Shown: positions 37,901 to 49,407 of the stretch, one piece after another | Layout: each line of letters opens with the position of its first letter | Position numbering within the stretch: position 1 is the first letter of the stretch | DNA from: Anaeramoeba flamelloides | Taxonomy: Eukaryota; Metamonada; Anaeramoebidae | NCBI GenBank assembly: GCA_027625915.1 | Contig: JANTQA010000036.1 | Location: forward strand, 243,501 to 307,500 | Length of the DNA stretch: 64,000 nucleotides | Direction: 5' to 3' | Notes under the pieces: model-generated | Databases searched by the model: none | Told to the model about the DNA's origin: nothing | What the model saw: only the letters and a program-made list of their open reading frames with translations | Made by a program: the position numbers and the translations under genes

Positions 37901-40900
37901 ATCAAATGATTGATTTGTAAAATCTTTTTGATTATTAGTATTCAATATTTGGGTAAAAAATATATAATCTACTGAAAGGTTTAAATTTTAATTTTTTTCA
38001 GTGGATTAATTGTTTTTCAAAGATCAAAGATTTCTTTCTATGGATTTATATTAAATCTTTCTCGTCTTTCCAAAAAAAAAAATTGGCATTAATTTGTTTT
38101 GTAGCAGCATTCAAGTATTTTAGGTTAAAAAAATGTTGTTTATCAACTCTGAAAAAAAGTTTATTTTACCTCTATTATAACTCTTACTGAAAAATTCATT
38201 TTTTTTCAATTTCAAATCACAAAATCTACGAGTTTATAATAATTTCAAAGTTTATCATTTTTCAGTACATCTTGCTCCACTAATTTAGAATTAGTAAAAT
38301 ACAAAAGTGACTGAATTGTATGGTTAGAAATAAAAATCAAACAGTTATCAAAATTTGAGATTCAGGTTTCTGTGATTTCTTTGATTTCTGTGGTTTCTTC
38401 AGGTTTCTGTGATTTCTGTGATTTCTGTGATTTGCTTTTTCAAAAAGAAATGAAAATAATCGTGAATTCTTTTAAACTTTCAGAATGAAGATTTTCAAAG
38501 AGCTAAACTGTTTTTTTTTTTATTTTTGATTTTCTTCAGCTTTTCAACTAGAAAAATATTTTGGAATATTTGAACTAAAAATTTGCATTTTTAAGGGCTT
38601 AGCGTCTACCAAGGAGAAGTCTAAGATTAAAGTATGTTGTTATTGGACCTAACCACATTAGTGTTACATGGTTCAAATGTCTCTAAAAAATCGATTGCAA
38701 AGTAGTAATATTTGTTGATCTCATCAATTAAAAATGATCTATGTATTAGTAAAAAACCCAGCAAATTCAGAATAAAATCTGCATTTCGCCATAAATTTAA
38801 AGATTGAATTATCAATATTCAGACTACAAAGTCATAAAATATCTTTCTTAAATTTATGGCGGAATGTAGATTAGTTACTAAAAAATTCGTTTTTTTTTAA
38901 AAATTAAATAATTAACGAATAAAATTTTTTGTCAAATTATTAGAGTCGTTTCGTAAAAGTATAATTGGTTTATATAAAAGAAACAGTGGTTGCGTAATAA
39001 AGAATTAATATTGTGTAATATATTTTCTATTGCGAAATAAAAATAATTTACACGATTGATTGTTTTATTCGCAATCATTCGATAAACTGAACAATTCAGA
39101 CAATTATTGAGCAATTAATAAATCATTTGTTTAATAGAAAGAACATATTTCATAAAATTGAACTTATTCCCCTTAAATTCAATTTTATTCAAGATTTTGT
39201 TTTTAAAGATTAATTTTATTAATAATTTTTAGTTAAAAAAAATTTTTTTTCTTTTATAAGTTCTCAATTTTATTGGATTATTTGCGAATTTTTTCTTTTT
39301 TTAAATTTTTATACAAATCAGAACTTTTATTAATAAAGGAGCTAAAGGATAAGAGAAACTTTCATTAGCTTTATTATTTATAATAAAAAATTTTAAAATT
39401 TATTAAAAATGTATTTTACTAAAATCATTTTTTTACAAAACATTAGTTTATCTTTTGGGTGTTTTTTTTTTTTTTTTTTGTTATTTTGTTATTTTGCAAT
39501 TTTACTTTTTTATTTTCGTATTTTGTAACTATTCCAAAAAATTTAATAATTAGTTATAATTGAAAAATAAATAAATCTTATATGAGAGATATAAATTTAA
39601 TATCTATTGGATATTATTCTATCAATGAAAAATTAAAATTTGGAATATTGATCAAAAAATTTTTTATTTGAAATGTTTAACATTTTTGAGTGACATAATA
39701 GTAAATTTTTATTTTTTGAATTTTTTAAAATGATTCTTTTATTTTCAATTTTTGTATATTTCTTATTTTAAAAAACAAGTTCTTTTTATAAATAAATTTT
39801 CCAATTGTTTGGAATAGTTTCAATTTTTTTGCTTATATAACATAAAATTGTTTAAAATATTACTAATTAGGCAATAGGTATGATTGCCTAAAAATATTTC
39901 TTTTTAAGCAATATATATTTTAAATTAAGCAATTGTTTGTATTTTTAAACAATGTTCGTTATAAATTACACAACTACTCTATTTCTCAAATCATGGAAAT
40001 ATATTGATGCTATAAGTAGACTTATCATAAGCAAACAAAACTAATCAGTCTTTGTACTTTTATGTTGATGATTATTGAGTTAATCTTTGAAATTCAAAAA
40101 TTCTAAAAATAGTTACTTTTGGAAGTTCTAAATCTAAATTATTATTTACCTGAATACTGTATTTTGGGTTTTTATTTTTAGATTTGGAAAAGGAATTAAA
40201 AAAAATTTTTTTCAAAATGAAATTTTTTAATTGTGATTATTAGTAAAAAATGTAATAATTTATTGTGCAATAAGATTTATAATTCATTTTTTAGAGCTAT
40301 TCGAACCATGGTGCACAAATACCATTTATACCAAATTACAAAATATTTTGATTATTGAGAAATCTATGGTGACGCTAATCCCTTAAATTGGAAAATAATA
40401 GTATAAAGAATAGAAACATTGAATTATTAGATTTTTTTACTAAAGATCATAATCAACATTTGGGAAATGTTATTAAACTACTGTTTGTTGTAAAACCAAG
40501 GGAACAAAATTATCATTCAGCTTGCCAAAAAAAGATTTGATAAAATCATGTAACTTTTAAAATTTGTAATTCTGCAACCAGCTTAAATAATTAATTTCTC
40601 TTTTGAGAATTGGTGACTTTTGATGTTCTATTTTATTCTTGGCATGTGTTTTTTTTGAATGAAAATTTTGATCTTGTTATTTTTCAATTAACAATACATT
40701 TAGAATAATAGCCAAAGATCAAGTCATCTTATTGGATTTAATTAACAAGATTTTTATTTCTACTTGGAAAGAGTTGACACAAATCGTAATTGTCTAAATA
40801 AAGAATAATAAAAAAAAAAAAAAAAATTTGAAAGAGGTCATAATTACCTGCCACTCAAAGGGGTGTAACAAAGCTGTTGCAGTTTGGAGTGAGTTAGTGA

Positions 40901-41777
40901 GTATTTGCAAATTTGTGGAAGAAAAAATAATTCTTTTTTCAAACAAAATGGAAGCAAATAACAAAAGGATCTTTTCCGGATCAAGAAGAGCAAAAAGATT
41001 AATTGACTCATAATCTCCGAGTGGTGTTGTTGGAAGAGTAAATTGGAAGTTAGTCTGTGGGAACCAGGGCTTGATCTGTGGGACCTTTAAAAAAAATTTT
41101 TGTCCTCTTTCTGGGATGGGGCAGATCCACAAGCATTTTAAAAACTTGATCACAGCGGCTTTCACGATTCTTGATCGCATTTCTAATAAGCCTAATATGT
41201 TACTAAATAAAGAAAACAGTGGTTCTTTCGAAAGGAATACGAGACAAACAATTTCGTAGCCAACACCATTGATTATTTTCTTGTCCTTTTCTTGTGCTTG
41301 TTGGGTTTCTTCCTTTTTTGCAATTCCGTTTTTGATTTTCTTGATGACACGACAACAAAAGCCATATAGGAAATTGCTTTGCTCATCTGTTAACAAAAAA
41401 GAGAAGCTGATTTGTTTTTCCTGTAATCGAGGCTGTGAAATTAAGTAGTTGAGATCAGTTAAACAAAACGGAATCACCTTCAGATACTCTTTGTCATCTT
41501 TGGTTGCTGGGTAAGATAAATATGTTTTGGTTTCTTTTGTTTCTAAATTATATTTCAGAATATAAAATTTTTTAAAAAACATTTCTGTGTGAGAAAAGAG
41601 TGTGGAGTGGATCTTTATGTGAAAAGGAGAAGAATTGGATTCAAATTGCTTTTTTTTTTGTGGTTTCTGTTGGGTTGTTGGGTAAAAAATGTTTTTCCAA
41701 AAGCGAATAAAAAATGAAAAAAAATAATATCCAAAGTTAATTTTCATTATATTTTCTGATACAGACAAATTATTCAA
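31981..41777 (-). CDS. DENN-domain protein (putative Rab GEF), three exons, with a long basic low-complexity tail
   Basis: Exons (minus strand) are 41777..40848, 37470..37230 and 33677..31981, giving about 955 aa. Exon 1 carries uDENN (from ~66; YLSYP, VIPFCLTDLNYL) and most of cDENN (EIVCLVFLSKEPLFSLF; LLFASILFEKRIIFSS; LLHPFEWQ). Exon 2 continues cDENN (FVKIPILPLQLLD, PFPYIVGIHSSL, VIFCDLDEN). Exon 3 begins with dDENN (ISNAFLDFFITIIGN; FSQTQMWEQFL), followed by ~490 aa rich in Lys, Gln and Asn. Junctions are CAG|GTAATT with TCATAG|, phase 0, and AA|GTAATC with TTTAG|, phase 1. Both rejoin DENN motifs in frame. DENN proteins are GDP-GTP exchange factors for Rab GTPases in membrane traffic; the specific Rab is unknown. 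The start is uncertain: an in-frame ATG at 41582 lies just after a CTCACACAG acceptor-like site, so an upstream exon is possible. Confidence 0.85.
33678..37229 (-). other. Intron 2 of the DENN gene (3,552 bp)
   Basis: The donor is GTAATC at 37229 and the acceptor is TTTAG at 33678. It holds a family-C inverted-repeat element (35453-36011) in otherwise homopolymer-rich DNA. Confidence 0.8.
35453..36011. mobile_element. Family C inverted-repeat element, copy 1
   Basis: Left end TAAACTCCATTTCACTCAAA followed by GGGGCCCAG. Right end, inverted: CTGGGCCCCTTTGACTGAAA then AAGAGTTTA. About 560 bp, non-coding, inside DENN intron 2. Confidence 0.75.
38362..38434. repeat. Tandem repeat of the 9-mer GATTTCTGT
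   Basis: About eight imperfect units (GATTTCTGT, GGTTTCTTC variants) in DENN intron 1. Confidence 0.8.
38594..40390 (+). mobile_element. Family B element, copy 4, split by a 1.05-kb insertion
   Basis: It begins TAAGGGCTTAGCGTCTACCA and ends TATGGTGACGCTAATCCCTTA-like, so both terminal inverted repeats are present. Shared boxes lie at 38620-38880 and 39990-40290. It lies wholly in DENN intron 1. Confidence 0.7.
38940..39975. mobile_element. Family E inverted-repeat insertion inside a family-B copy
   Basis: The left end AGAGTCGTTTCGTAA and the right end TTACACAACTACTCT are inverted partners. Sub-terminal iterations of TTGCGTAATA-like words occur on both sides. No coding sequence is seen. Confidence 0.5.
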
Positions 41778-43619
41778 AATATTCTTCCTAAGGAACCTTG
41801 CTAAATTTCAAACTGTTTCCAAGAGATTTCACAAACATTTTTTGAAAGATATTAAAAGTATTGTTTGGCTGATATTGGAAATAATAAATAGGAAAAAATT
41901 TTGACTTCATTTTTCTTTTATTTTTATTTTTATTTTTCTTTTTCAAATAGAAGAGAGCTATAAACTTTCATAGATCTTTTTTTTTAGCTTTTGCATAGAG
42001 TGTTTGTAATGAGCTTTCAAATGGGTAGATTGAATTTGATTTCTTCATTTCCGTTATTTGCCCCCATTTTATGCAATATAAAATAGATTGGGTGTATAAA
42101 TAGAAGAACCAAGAATAATAAATAGAATCTCAGATTGCAGAATAGAAAAAAAATAATCCAGTGGAAATTTATTTCCTTATAAATTCCCAATACAAGTAGA
42201 GGAGGTAGAAAAAAAATGGACAAGAAAATAATCTTGGACAAGATTTTTTTTTGTGAATATTTAGAAAAATTGTTGTGTAATTAGATTTCAAATCCTTTAT
42301 ATAAATAACCAAATTTTTTATGAAAGCCAAGTAAAAAACCTACTTAAAGTTTACTAAAGTAGGAGTGTCTCTAGAATACTCAAGTGATTGTTTGATAGCA
42401 TAAGTAGATCAACTTTTTTTGAAAAATACTAGAGTTTTTTAGAGGTTTGCTAGAATTTGTAGAAGGATTAATTTTTATTCTGGTTTTGTGATTGATTGAA
42501 TGGTGTTTTGAACAAGTTTAATTTCATTAATCATCATTCTAATAAGTGGATGAGTTATCATTTTAAAAGTTTGATTCTTAAAAAAAGGATTTGATTGTAA
42601 GTGAATGAAATTAAAGATCAATTTTACTCATATTCACAATTAAAAATCTTTCCGGAATTATTTTCTTGTCCAATTTTTTTCCCTACTCTATTTCTTTTAT
42701 TTGACTTCTTAAATTGTTCTTTTAAGGAGTCTTTTAAAGAATTTTTGATCGCACACTTTTAAATCTGTACTTATAGTTAAGTTACGTTCTTGTGTTCTTT
42801 TCTCCAAAGATTTAAATAAATTAATTTTTCCATAGTAGAGATCGAATTGTTTTTTATTTTAAATTCTATTTTTTGTTTTATTGTAAATAATTCACTTACC
42901 ATAAAGTAGAAATTAAGAGTAGTAGTGATTTATGATGAAATTATTGAATTATACTTTATTACTAATAATTTTTTAAACATAAAATAACCGGGAGTCTTGT
43001 CCCTTAAGACAATATTTGTATCAAATTCAGGGATTTGTTTGTTAAAACTGAGATACTGAAAGATATAATTAGGATAGATTTTAATTAAAAACAAAAATAA
43101 TAACTATAAGAGAAAGAAAAAAAAAAAAAATCCAGAGGTAAAACATACAAATTCAAACAAGAAGAAAAATGAAATTAAAATATGTCCCAAATTAATTTTC
43201 ATAATTTACAAACTAAATGAATTAACGAAGAATATTGTAGCTGGAATTTTCAGTATTCTAATATTAAAAAGATGGTATTTTATTTTTTATTTAATCAATA
43301 ATTTTAAAAATTGTTTCTTAAAATCCTCCCCTCAAAATTAATGATTTTTTTAATTATTTATATTTCAAGATTTTCTCAAATTATTATTAGCATAAAGACC
43401 AAAAGATTTATTATTTTTCTTAACTGATATAATCTAAATTATTTTTCAAAAATTGTTACTCACTTGAAATAATAAATTGAAAAAAAAAAAAATTATCCTT
43501 TAGTATTCAAGAACAATTAATAACTAAATATGATTTATAATTAACTTTTAAGTCATTTCTAAATCTATAAAAACCTGATATATTAAAAATTAAAAAAAAT
43601 AAAACCAAAAACTAAAAAA
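41778..43619. other. Gene-free stretch upstream of the DENN gene
   Basis: It should hold the DENN promoter and possibly a first exon. A short minus frame at 42017-42070 reads MGANNGNEEIKFNLPI but has no donor before its stop. Confidence 0.5.
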
Positions 43620-43802
43620 AAGTGAGTCAAAATTTTTGAAATTAGCATTACGGATTTTTTATTACCGAACTTTCACTGAAAAAAAGTTGAACAACAAGAT
43701 TTTTTATGAATAATTAAATCAATTTTCAAAGACTTTATATAGTCTCAATTTTCTTAGTGATTATTTGTCTTATTGAAGATCTCTTTTTTTTTTTCCACAT
43801 GA

Positions 43803-43849
<47 letters not shown>

Positions 43850-43853
43850 AAAA

Positions 43854-43914
<61 letters not shown>

Positions 43915-44095
43915 AAAAGAAAAACAAAAGAAAAAGAAAAACAAAAGAAAAACAAAAATTTGAAAAAGCGAACTAAAATTTGCAAAATTAGAAAAAATAA
44001 TTCTGATCCAAAAATTTGAAAATATTTTTTGTAAAGAATACTGGAATAAACCCTCAAAAAAGCTTCCATAAACATTATAAAGTGAGTCAAAATTT
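43620..44095. mobile_element. Family C related fragment with two long A-tracts
   Basis: 43960-44070 matches the interior of family C (AAAATTAGAAAAAATAATTC box). It is bounded by direct copies of AAAGTGAGTCAAAATTT at ~43619 and ~44078. Two pure A-tracts of ~38 and ~50 bases occupy 43809-43912. Confidence 0.4.
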
Positions 44096-44939
44096 ATGAA
44101 AAATAGTTTAGTTGTATTTTCAATATTTTTCCAATATGAGAAATTAATTTGTAAATATAATTAATTCATTAATAAATATAATTTTTTGACAATTAAGTTA
44201 CAGTTAAAAACACATTTATGAAAGATATTTTGTAACTATGGGGTCATAGGGTTAATAATTAAATCTTTAAATTATTTTGTGAACTAAATATTTTTTTTCG
44301 AAAATTCTTAGGTTTTTTACTAAAAAAGGCGATTTTTGAATGACTGGATCAAGAAATACTACTATTTTACTTATCAATTCGGTAGATTCTTCTCAATAGT
44401 GCAGAAAGGTGATTTACATTTAATTACAATATATTTTATTTTTCAATTTTTATATGGCATATCTGAATCTCTGAAGGGAATTTATTTTCTCATCGAAAGT
44501 TATTTTGTTATGTATAAATATAAGATATTAATATTTTCACAAATTAGAACTTTAAATATTTTATTTTTAATCAAATTAAAAAGTTATCCCCTCAAATTTA
44601 TACACAAGTGTAAAGATAATGTTTCAAATGATTTGCACTAAAAAAAAAAATAGGAAATTTATTTTTTTTCGAAGCAAATCAATAGATCTACTAAAAACGA
44701 AAAGTGTATTTTCTTTTTTTTCTTTTGTGACTGTCTAACATCGAGAAAAGTATATATTTTGTAAAAAAATATGTCTTTAGTAGTGAATAATAGAGAAGAA
44801 AAATATAAAAAAAAAAAAAAATTTCAATAAGAATTGTTCTAAATAATTCATAAAATGGTTTATTTCTTTATTTATTATTAATGATGGAAATTCATTTGTC
44901 TCCTATATGTCTTTATTATTTAAATTTAAACAATAAAAG

Positions 44940-46560
44940 TAAAATCTGAGATTTTATTCAATTCTTTTAAATTCTGGAAAAACACTGTCAGGTTTTTTTT
45001 TTTACTTTTTGAAGTATAAAGAAATTTTATTTAATACTCTTTTTATTTCAAAAATTAAAAAAAAAACTTAGGCACTCTACAGACACTTCTGTTAAGCCTT
45101 TTTTTAATTTTAGAAAGTACACCAAAAATTTATTTAACTTTTCGGTTTATTTCAAAAATCAAAAAAAAAAAAATGCCTTTAACTTTTTCAGAATTTAAAA
45201 GAATTGAGAAAAATATTTGATTTTTCTACATTTTCTTGAATTATGGAAAAGATTCATTAGGTTTCTTAATATTTCTATTTATTTGTGAAGTTTTCTAGGT
45301 TTTTTTTTACTTTTTGAAATAAACAGAAAATTTTAATAAATTTTTGGTTTATTTCAAAAAGTAAAAAAAACCTAACGAAAATCTATAGTTTTCACAGGTA
45401 AACCATAAAACCCCAAGTAAACCACCATTAGGTTTTTTTTGACTTATTGGAAATGAAAAGAAGTTTTTTCTTTTCGGAATTGTGGAAGACCAATTTATTA
45501 ATAACAGTTTGTGGAATCTTATTTATAATAATCTTTCTATCGGGTTTTTACTCCCCTGTTTCAGTGCGTGGATAATTTGTAATTTGGTCTTGTAAATGAT
45601 ATAATATTTTTTTACTTTAATATTTTAATTATTTTTCTTCCACTCTTTTTTATTTAGTAAATTTTCTTTGATGACTCCTTTCTCACAATAAATCAATAAA
45701 TTAAAAGAAATTTTGAAAAATTGTCTTTTTATTTAAAAATTTAAAAAAACCTAGGTACTCTACAATAATCTATAGATACTTTAGTTAAGTTTTGTTTAAT
45801 TTTGGGATATACCCAAAATATTTTAAAATTTCTGTTTATTTCATAAATTAAAAACTGGTGTTATGTATACCAGAATTTAAAATAATTGGGTTAAATATGT
45901 GATTTTACTCGATTCTTTTACAGTCAGTTTCACTTTTAAGGCACAAATTTTCAACTAAATTTTAGGCACAAAAAAAATCTCAAATTAAAGCACAAAATTC
46001 AAATTCTAGTAAAAATTATTTGTAAAAAAAAAAATTACAAATTTTGTACATTAATTTGAGATTTTTTTGTGCCTTAAATTTCATTGTAAGTTTGTGCCTT
46101 AAAAGTGAAACTGACTGTAAAGTATGAAAAAACTAGGCACTTTACTAGGTTGAAGGTACTCTAAGATACTCTATGGCACTTGAAGGTACTTTCATTAATT
46201 TCTAAACTTTTTTTTAGAAATTTTGTTAGAAAATCACAAATATTATTATCACTCACTAATGATAATGTAAATGATGAATTCCTTTTATAACTAATATCAG
46301 AGATATTATTAATTTTTCTATCATTTTTACAAATTTGAGATATATGGTTATTTCAATTTTTTTCATAACTCGTGCATTATTAAGTTTTCCAGGATTTGTA
46401 AGAATTGATTAAAATCTAGGGTTTTCCTTTTTTCTTTTAAATTTTTAAAAATAGCCTTTAAGGTTTTTTAATTTTAGATATTAAAAGAAAAATTCTTAAA
46501 TTTCCAATTATTATCAAAAATTATAAAAAAATAATCTACACACTTTAAGGCACCTGAAGA
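44940..46560. repeat. Family K hairpin-repeat cluster (interrupted by MITE copy 7)
   Basis: At least five hairpins of the AGGTTTTTTT...AAAAAAACCT and GAATTTAAAAGAATTGAG types. Between them lie GGCACTCTACAGACACTT and GGCACTTGAAGGTACTT words. Confidence 0.6.
45921..46117. mobile_element. Palindromic MITE, copy 7 (family A), inserted in a hairpin-repeat cluster
   Basis: Starts TA|CAGTCAGTTTCACTTTTAA and ends GTGAAACTGACTG|TA. It interrupts a family-K hairpin: GATTTTACTCGATTCTTT lies to its left and AAAGTATGAAAAAACTAGGC to its right. Confidence 0.8.
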
Positions 46561-47848
46561 AATAACTGTTTGAAATAATATTTTGGTTGAAATTATTTTT
46601 ATAGATTGTTGAATTTTCAAACTGGTGAAATAATCCAATTGAGTCAATCCAAAAACCTTTAATTTATCATAATCAAATTAATATTTCCCTCTTTCTGTAC
46701 ATTAAAATTTTGATCCTTTTTTAATTTTTTTAAATTTAAGAAATCCTATTTAAAAAGTTTAATTTTGATCAAATATCTTGAATTTTGGGTATATTATTAA
46801 ATTTCAAATTTGATCAAATTTCAAAATTGGTCAAATTTAAGTTTTTCATATTTTTGAAGAGTTTCTTGATTATTATCATTGGTATGAAAGTTTTTAATGT
46901 TTTTTTATAGTTGTGGAAGGAAAATGCAAAAAGATTATTTTGCGATTGGTAGTATTTTATTACTAAAATTGTAGAAAATCCAAAATTTTGAAATCATCAA
47001 TACTAAATATTTTTAAAAATGTGTTCGAAACCCAATTTTAACCTATAAAGTAAAGTGGAAAATTTTTTTCCCCTTAAAACAAGTTGCAAAAGTCTAATTA
47101 GTCAGTTAATATTTTTTTTTCAAAATCCTTGCCAAAATTTTCTAGTATACCATTCAAACACCAAAAACCTACTCTAGCATACTCTAACCTACCCTAACAT
47201 ACCCATCTTACCCGTAAAGATGTTTTTAAATACCTACAGTCAATATATTTAAATGGCACTAACCTTTTTGAAAAAAATGAGAATTTGACCAAATTTTGAA
47301 ATTTAATAATTTTCCCTAAATTTCGATTTAAATCAATATCATAAAGGCAGTAAAAAATTCATTTCAAAAAAGAATATTTGTTTCTTCTTTTTTTGTGATT
47401 AAAAGAAAAGAAGATGTTTTAATATATATATATATATATATATCCATAAATGATGAATTATTTGTATTTATTTATTTAAAAATTGAAAGAAAATTTTCAA
47501 ATCAACTAACAAAATAAAAGTAGAAAATAACAAATTATAAAAAACTTTTCATTTTTTTTTATTGCTTTAAGATAAAAAAAAAATATTCTCCTAAAATTTA
47601 TAAATTTATTATTGGTTTTTAATTGAATTAAACCACACCTTTGATTTATTTCTTTTCATAAAAATTAAAAAAAAACAAAAGAAAAAGAAAAAAAAAAAAA
47701 GGTATTTAAAAAATAATAATCTCCCAAAACATAAATTTTGAAATGAAAATTTAATAAAAGGTTATATCCCAAAAATTGTGACAATTAATTTCTGAAAAGT
47801 GTGTTGTGTAAATATCCAATATCCAAGATTATAGCTCTAAGAGATCGG
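46561..47848. other. Gene-free stretch
   Basis: It contains an imperfect iteration of CTACTCTAGCATACTCTAAC-like words at 47165-47215 and the (AT)n at 47421. No gene was seen. Confidence 0.6.
47421..47443. repeat. (AT)n microsatellite
   Basis: About 11 AT units in the intergenic DNA. Confidence 0.9.
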
Positions 47849-48904
47849 TTAGTTCTTATTTGAAGAATTCTGATTATTTTTTAAAATATTAATTACATTT
47901 GAAATCATATGTGTGATTTCTTCTTCCAATTTAAGGGTTTTTTGTATTGTGTCTTGCGGATCTTTTTTGTGTGCTGTTGTTTTTGGTTGCACATTTCTAT
48001 TTTTTTCGTTCTTTTGTTTTTTTGTGAACACTTTTTTTTTCTTGATCACTTTTTTTGTTCTTTTTCCTAATCTGGGAACCTCATTAAAGAGTTTTTGTAA
48101 TTGAAGATCTTTTTGGTTTGTTTTTAAAGGAGAATTTTCATCTATTTTTCGTAACTTTTAAATTTTTCAAGTAACACACAAAAAGAACAGTTTTATAAAA
48201 AGTTAATAAAAAAAATTAATTAGATAAAATTTATCCAAAAACAAAAAAAAAAAAAATAAAAATAAAAAATCGAAGGATTACATCATCCAGCAGAGTAAAC
48301 TCACACAAAGAGCTTTTCCAATTGTTTCCTAAATATTGCTTTATTTCATTTAAATCGTTGTTTAATTTCTCATTCTTATTTTCAAGGGTTTGGATATGAT
48401 CTTCAAGTTCACAAATGAAATTTGTGTCATTAAAAGATTGTTGGTGGAGTTTTTGAATTTTGTTTTCAAGAATTGTGACCTTTTTTTGGAGATTCTGAAT
48501 TTTTCTGTTGTTCAAATTGTTATTTTTATTGTTTTTGGTTGTTTTTGATTTGTGGTTCTTTTGGTTGTTGTGGTTATTATTGGTTTTTTTGACATTAACA
48601 TTGAGATTTTTTGGAATGTTGGTGTTTTTGGTTGTAAGTGGTTTTCGTTTTCTATTGTTTTGTTGTGGTAGCTTTTTAAAAGGTGTGTTAAGGAAGTGGA
48701 TTAATGTTTGAAAATTTTTAAAAAAAGATTAATTATTAACGGTCAGTAAAATAAAAATTTTTGAGTTTTCATTCATCTTTGTTTGCAAGAAAAATATTTT
48801 TATTAATTTTTAACAGACAATCTTACAGATTTTTGTAAAGGAACAAATGTTTGTGTAATATTTTGAGTATTTTTTAAAGAACTTAGTGGTTTGCGTATCG
48901 TCAT
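47849..48904 (-). CDS. Small basic coiled-coil protein, three exons, function unknown
   Basis: Proposed exons (minus strand) are 48904..48827, 48671..48282 and 48154..47849, giving 257 aa. Introns are 155 and 127 bp, both phase 0. Donors GTAAGA and GTAATC match those of the other genes here. Both acceptors (AAAAG) are weaker than usual. The protein starts MTIRKPLSSLKNTQNITQTF. It then has an Asn/Lys-rich stretch to ~78, a coiled coil at ~79-145 (heptad-like LQKKVTILENKIQKLHQQ), and a basic region (VPRLGKRTKKV, then a Lys-rich run). It ends with a helical Glu-rich C-terminus. This layout resembles small chromosomal or cytoskeletal adaptors, but no family is recognised. The exact acceptors, especially for exon 3, are the weak point; the frames on both sides are open and non-random. 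Confidence 0.5.
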
Positions 48905-49248
48905 AGTTTGATTTTTTTTTGTTTTTTCAAGAAACAAAAGGTTTAATAAAAAGTAAAAATAGAAAAAATGAATCAAAATAATTTCAAAAATCATTCAATT
49001 TAATCAATTTCCTTTCCCTTATTAAATGAGTGAGTGATAATATATTCTTCAGTCCAAGTGTTCAAATTGTTCTTTTAATTGAGTTCCTGTATTCGGTTAT
49101 AAAGTATAAAATCACCTTCTTATTCTACAAAAGTCTTTGTTCTCAAAATTAATATTTTGAAAACAAGTTTACAGTTTGAACAATAATCTGTGTTGACTTT
49201 TATATTTTTTATCAAACTTTTACTGTTGTTTTTTCAAAAAAGTGTTTT

Positions 49249-49407
49249 TTACTGTTGTTTTACAACTTTTTTGTTATTTTTTTCAATTTTTAAATGTTGT
49301 TGAAATGAAAAGTTTTCAAGAGTGCCTTTATTTTGAAAATGAAAGATGGTCTTGACAATAAGATTGTAATTCTCAAAGTCGCAATTGGGTTTTTTTTTCC
49401 AGTTTTC
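49249..49407 (-). CDS. Possible terminal exon, 52 codons plus stop, unidentified
   Basis: The acceptor TTTATTTCAG precedes an open frame reading ENWKKKPNCDFENYNLIVKT and continuing in mixed composition to a Gln/Lys/Asn-rich end and TAA. It lies 345 bp upstream of the coiled-coil gene start on the same strand. No upstream exon was found. Confidence 0.18.
   Translation of the reverse strand, partial: ENWKKKPNCDFENYNLIVKTIFHFQNKGTLENFSFQQHLKIEKNNKKVVKQQ

Larger units (their letters stand above)
37471..40847 (-). other. Intron 1 of the DENN gene (3,377 bp)
   Basis: The donor is GTAATT at 40847 and the acceptor is CATAG before 37470. It holds a family-B repeat element (38594-40390), itself split by a second inverted-repeat insertion, plus a GATTTCTGT tandem repeat. 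No coding sequence was recognised in it. Confidence 0.8.

Noticed and set aside
43857-44090. 77-codon Phe-run frame
   Set aside because: It is a direct translation of an A-tract on the other strand.
44336-44641. 101-codon frame rich in Phe, Tyr and Ile
   Set aside because: No ATG start, no hydrophobic periodicity typical of a real membrane protein and no homology signal. The AT-rich composition explains it.
47165-47215. ACCTACCCTAACATACCC as interstitial telomere repeats
   Set aside because: Units are irregular and few, and no known telomere period is kept.
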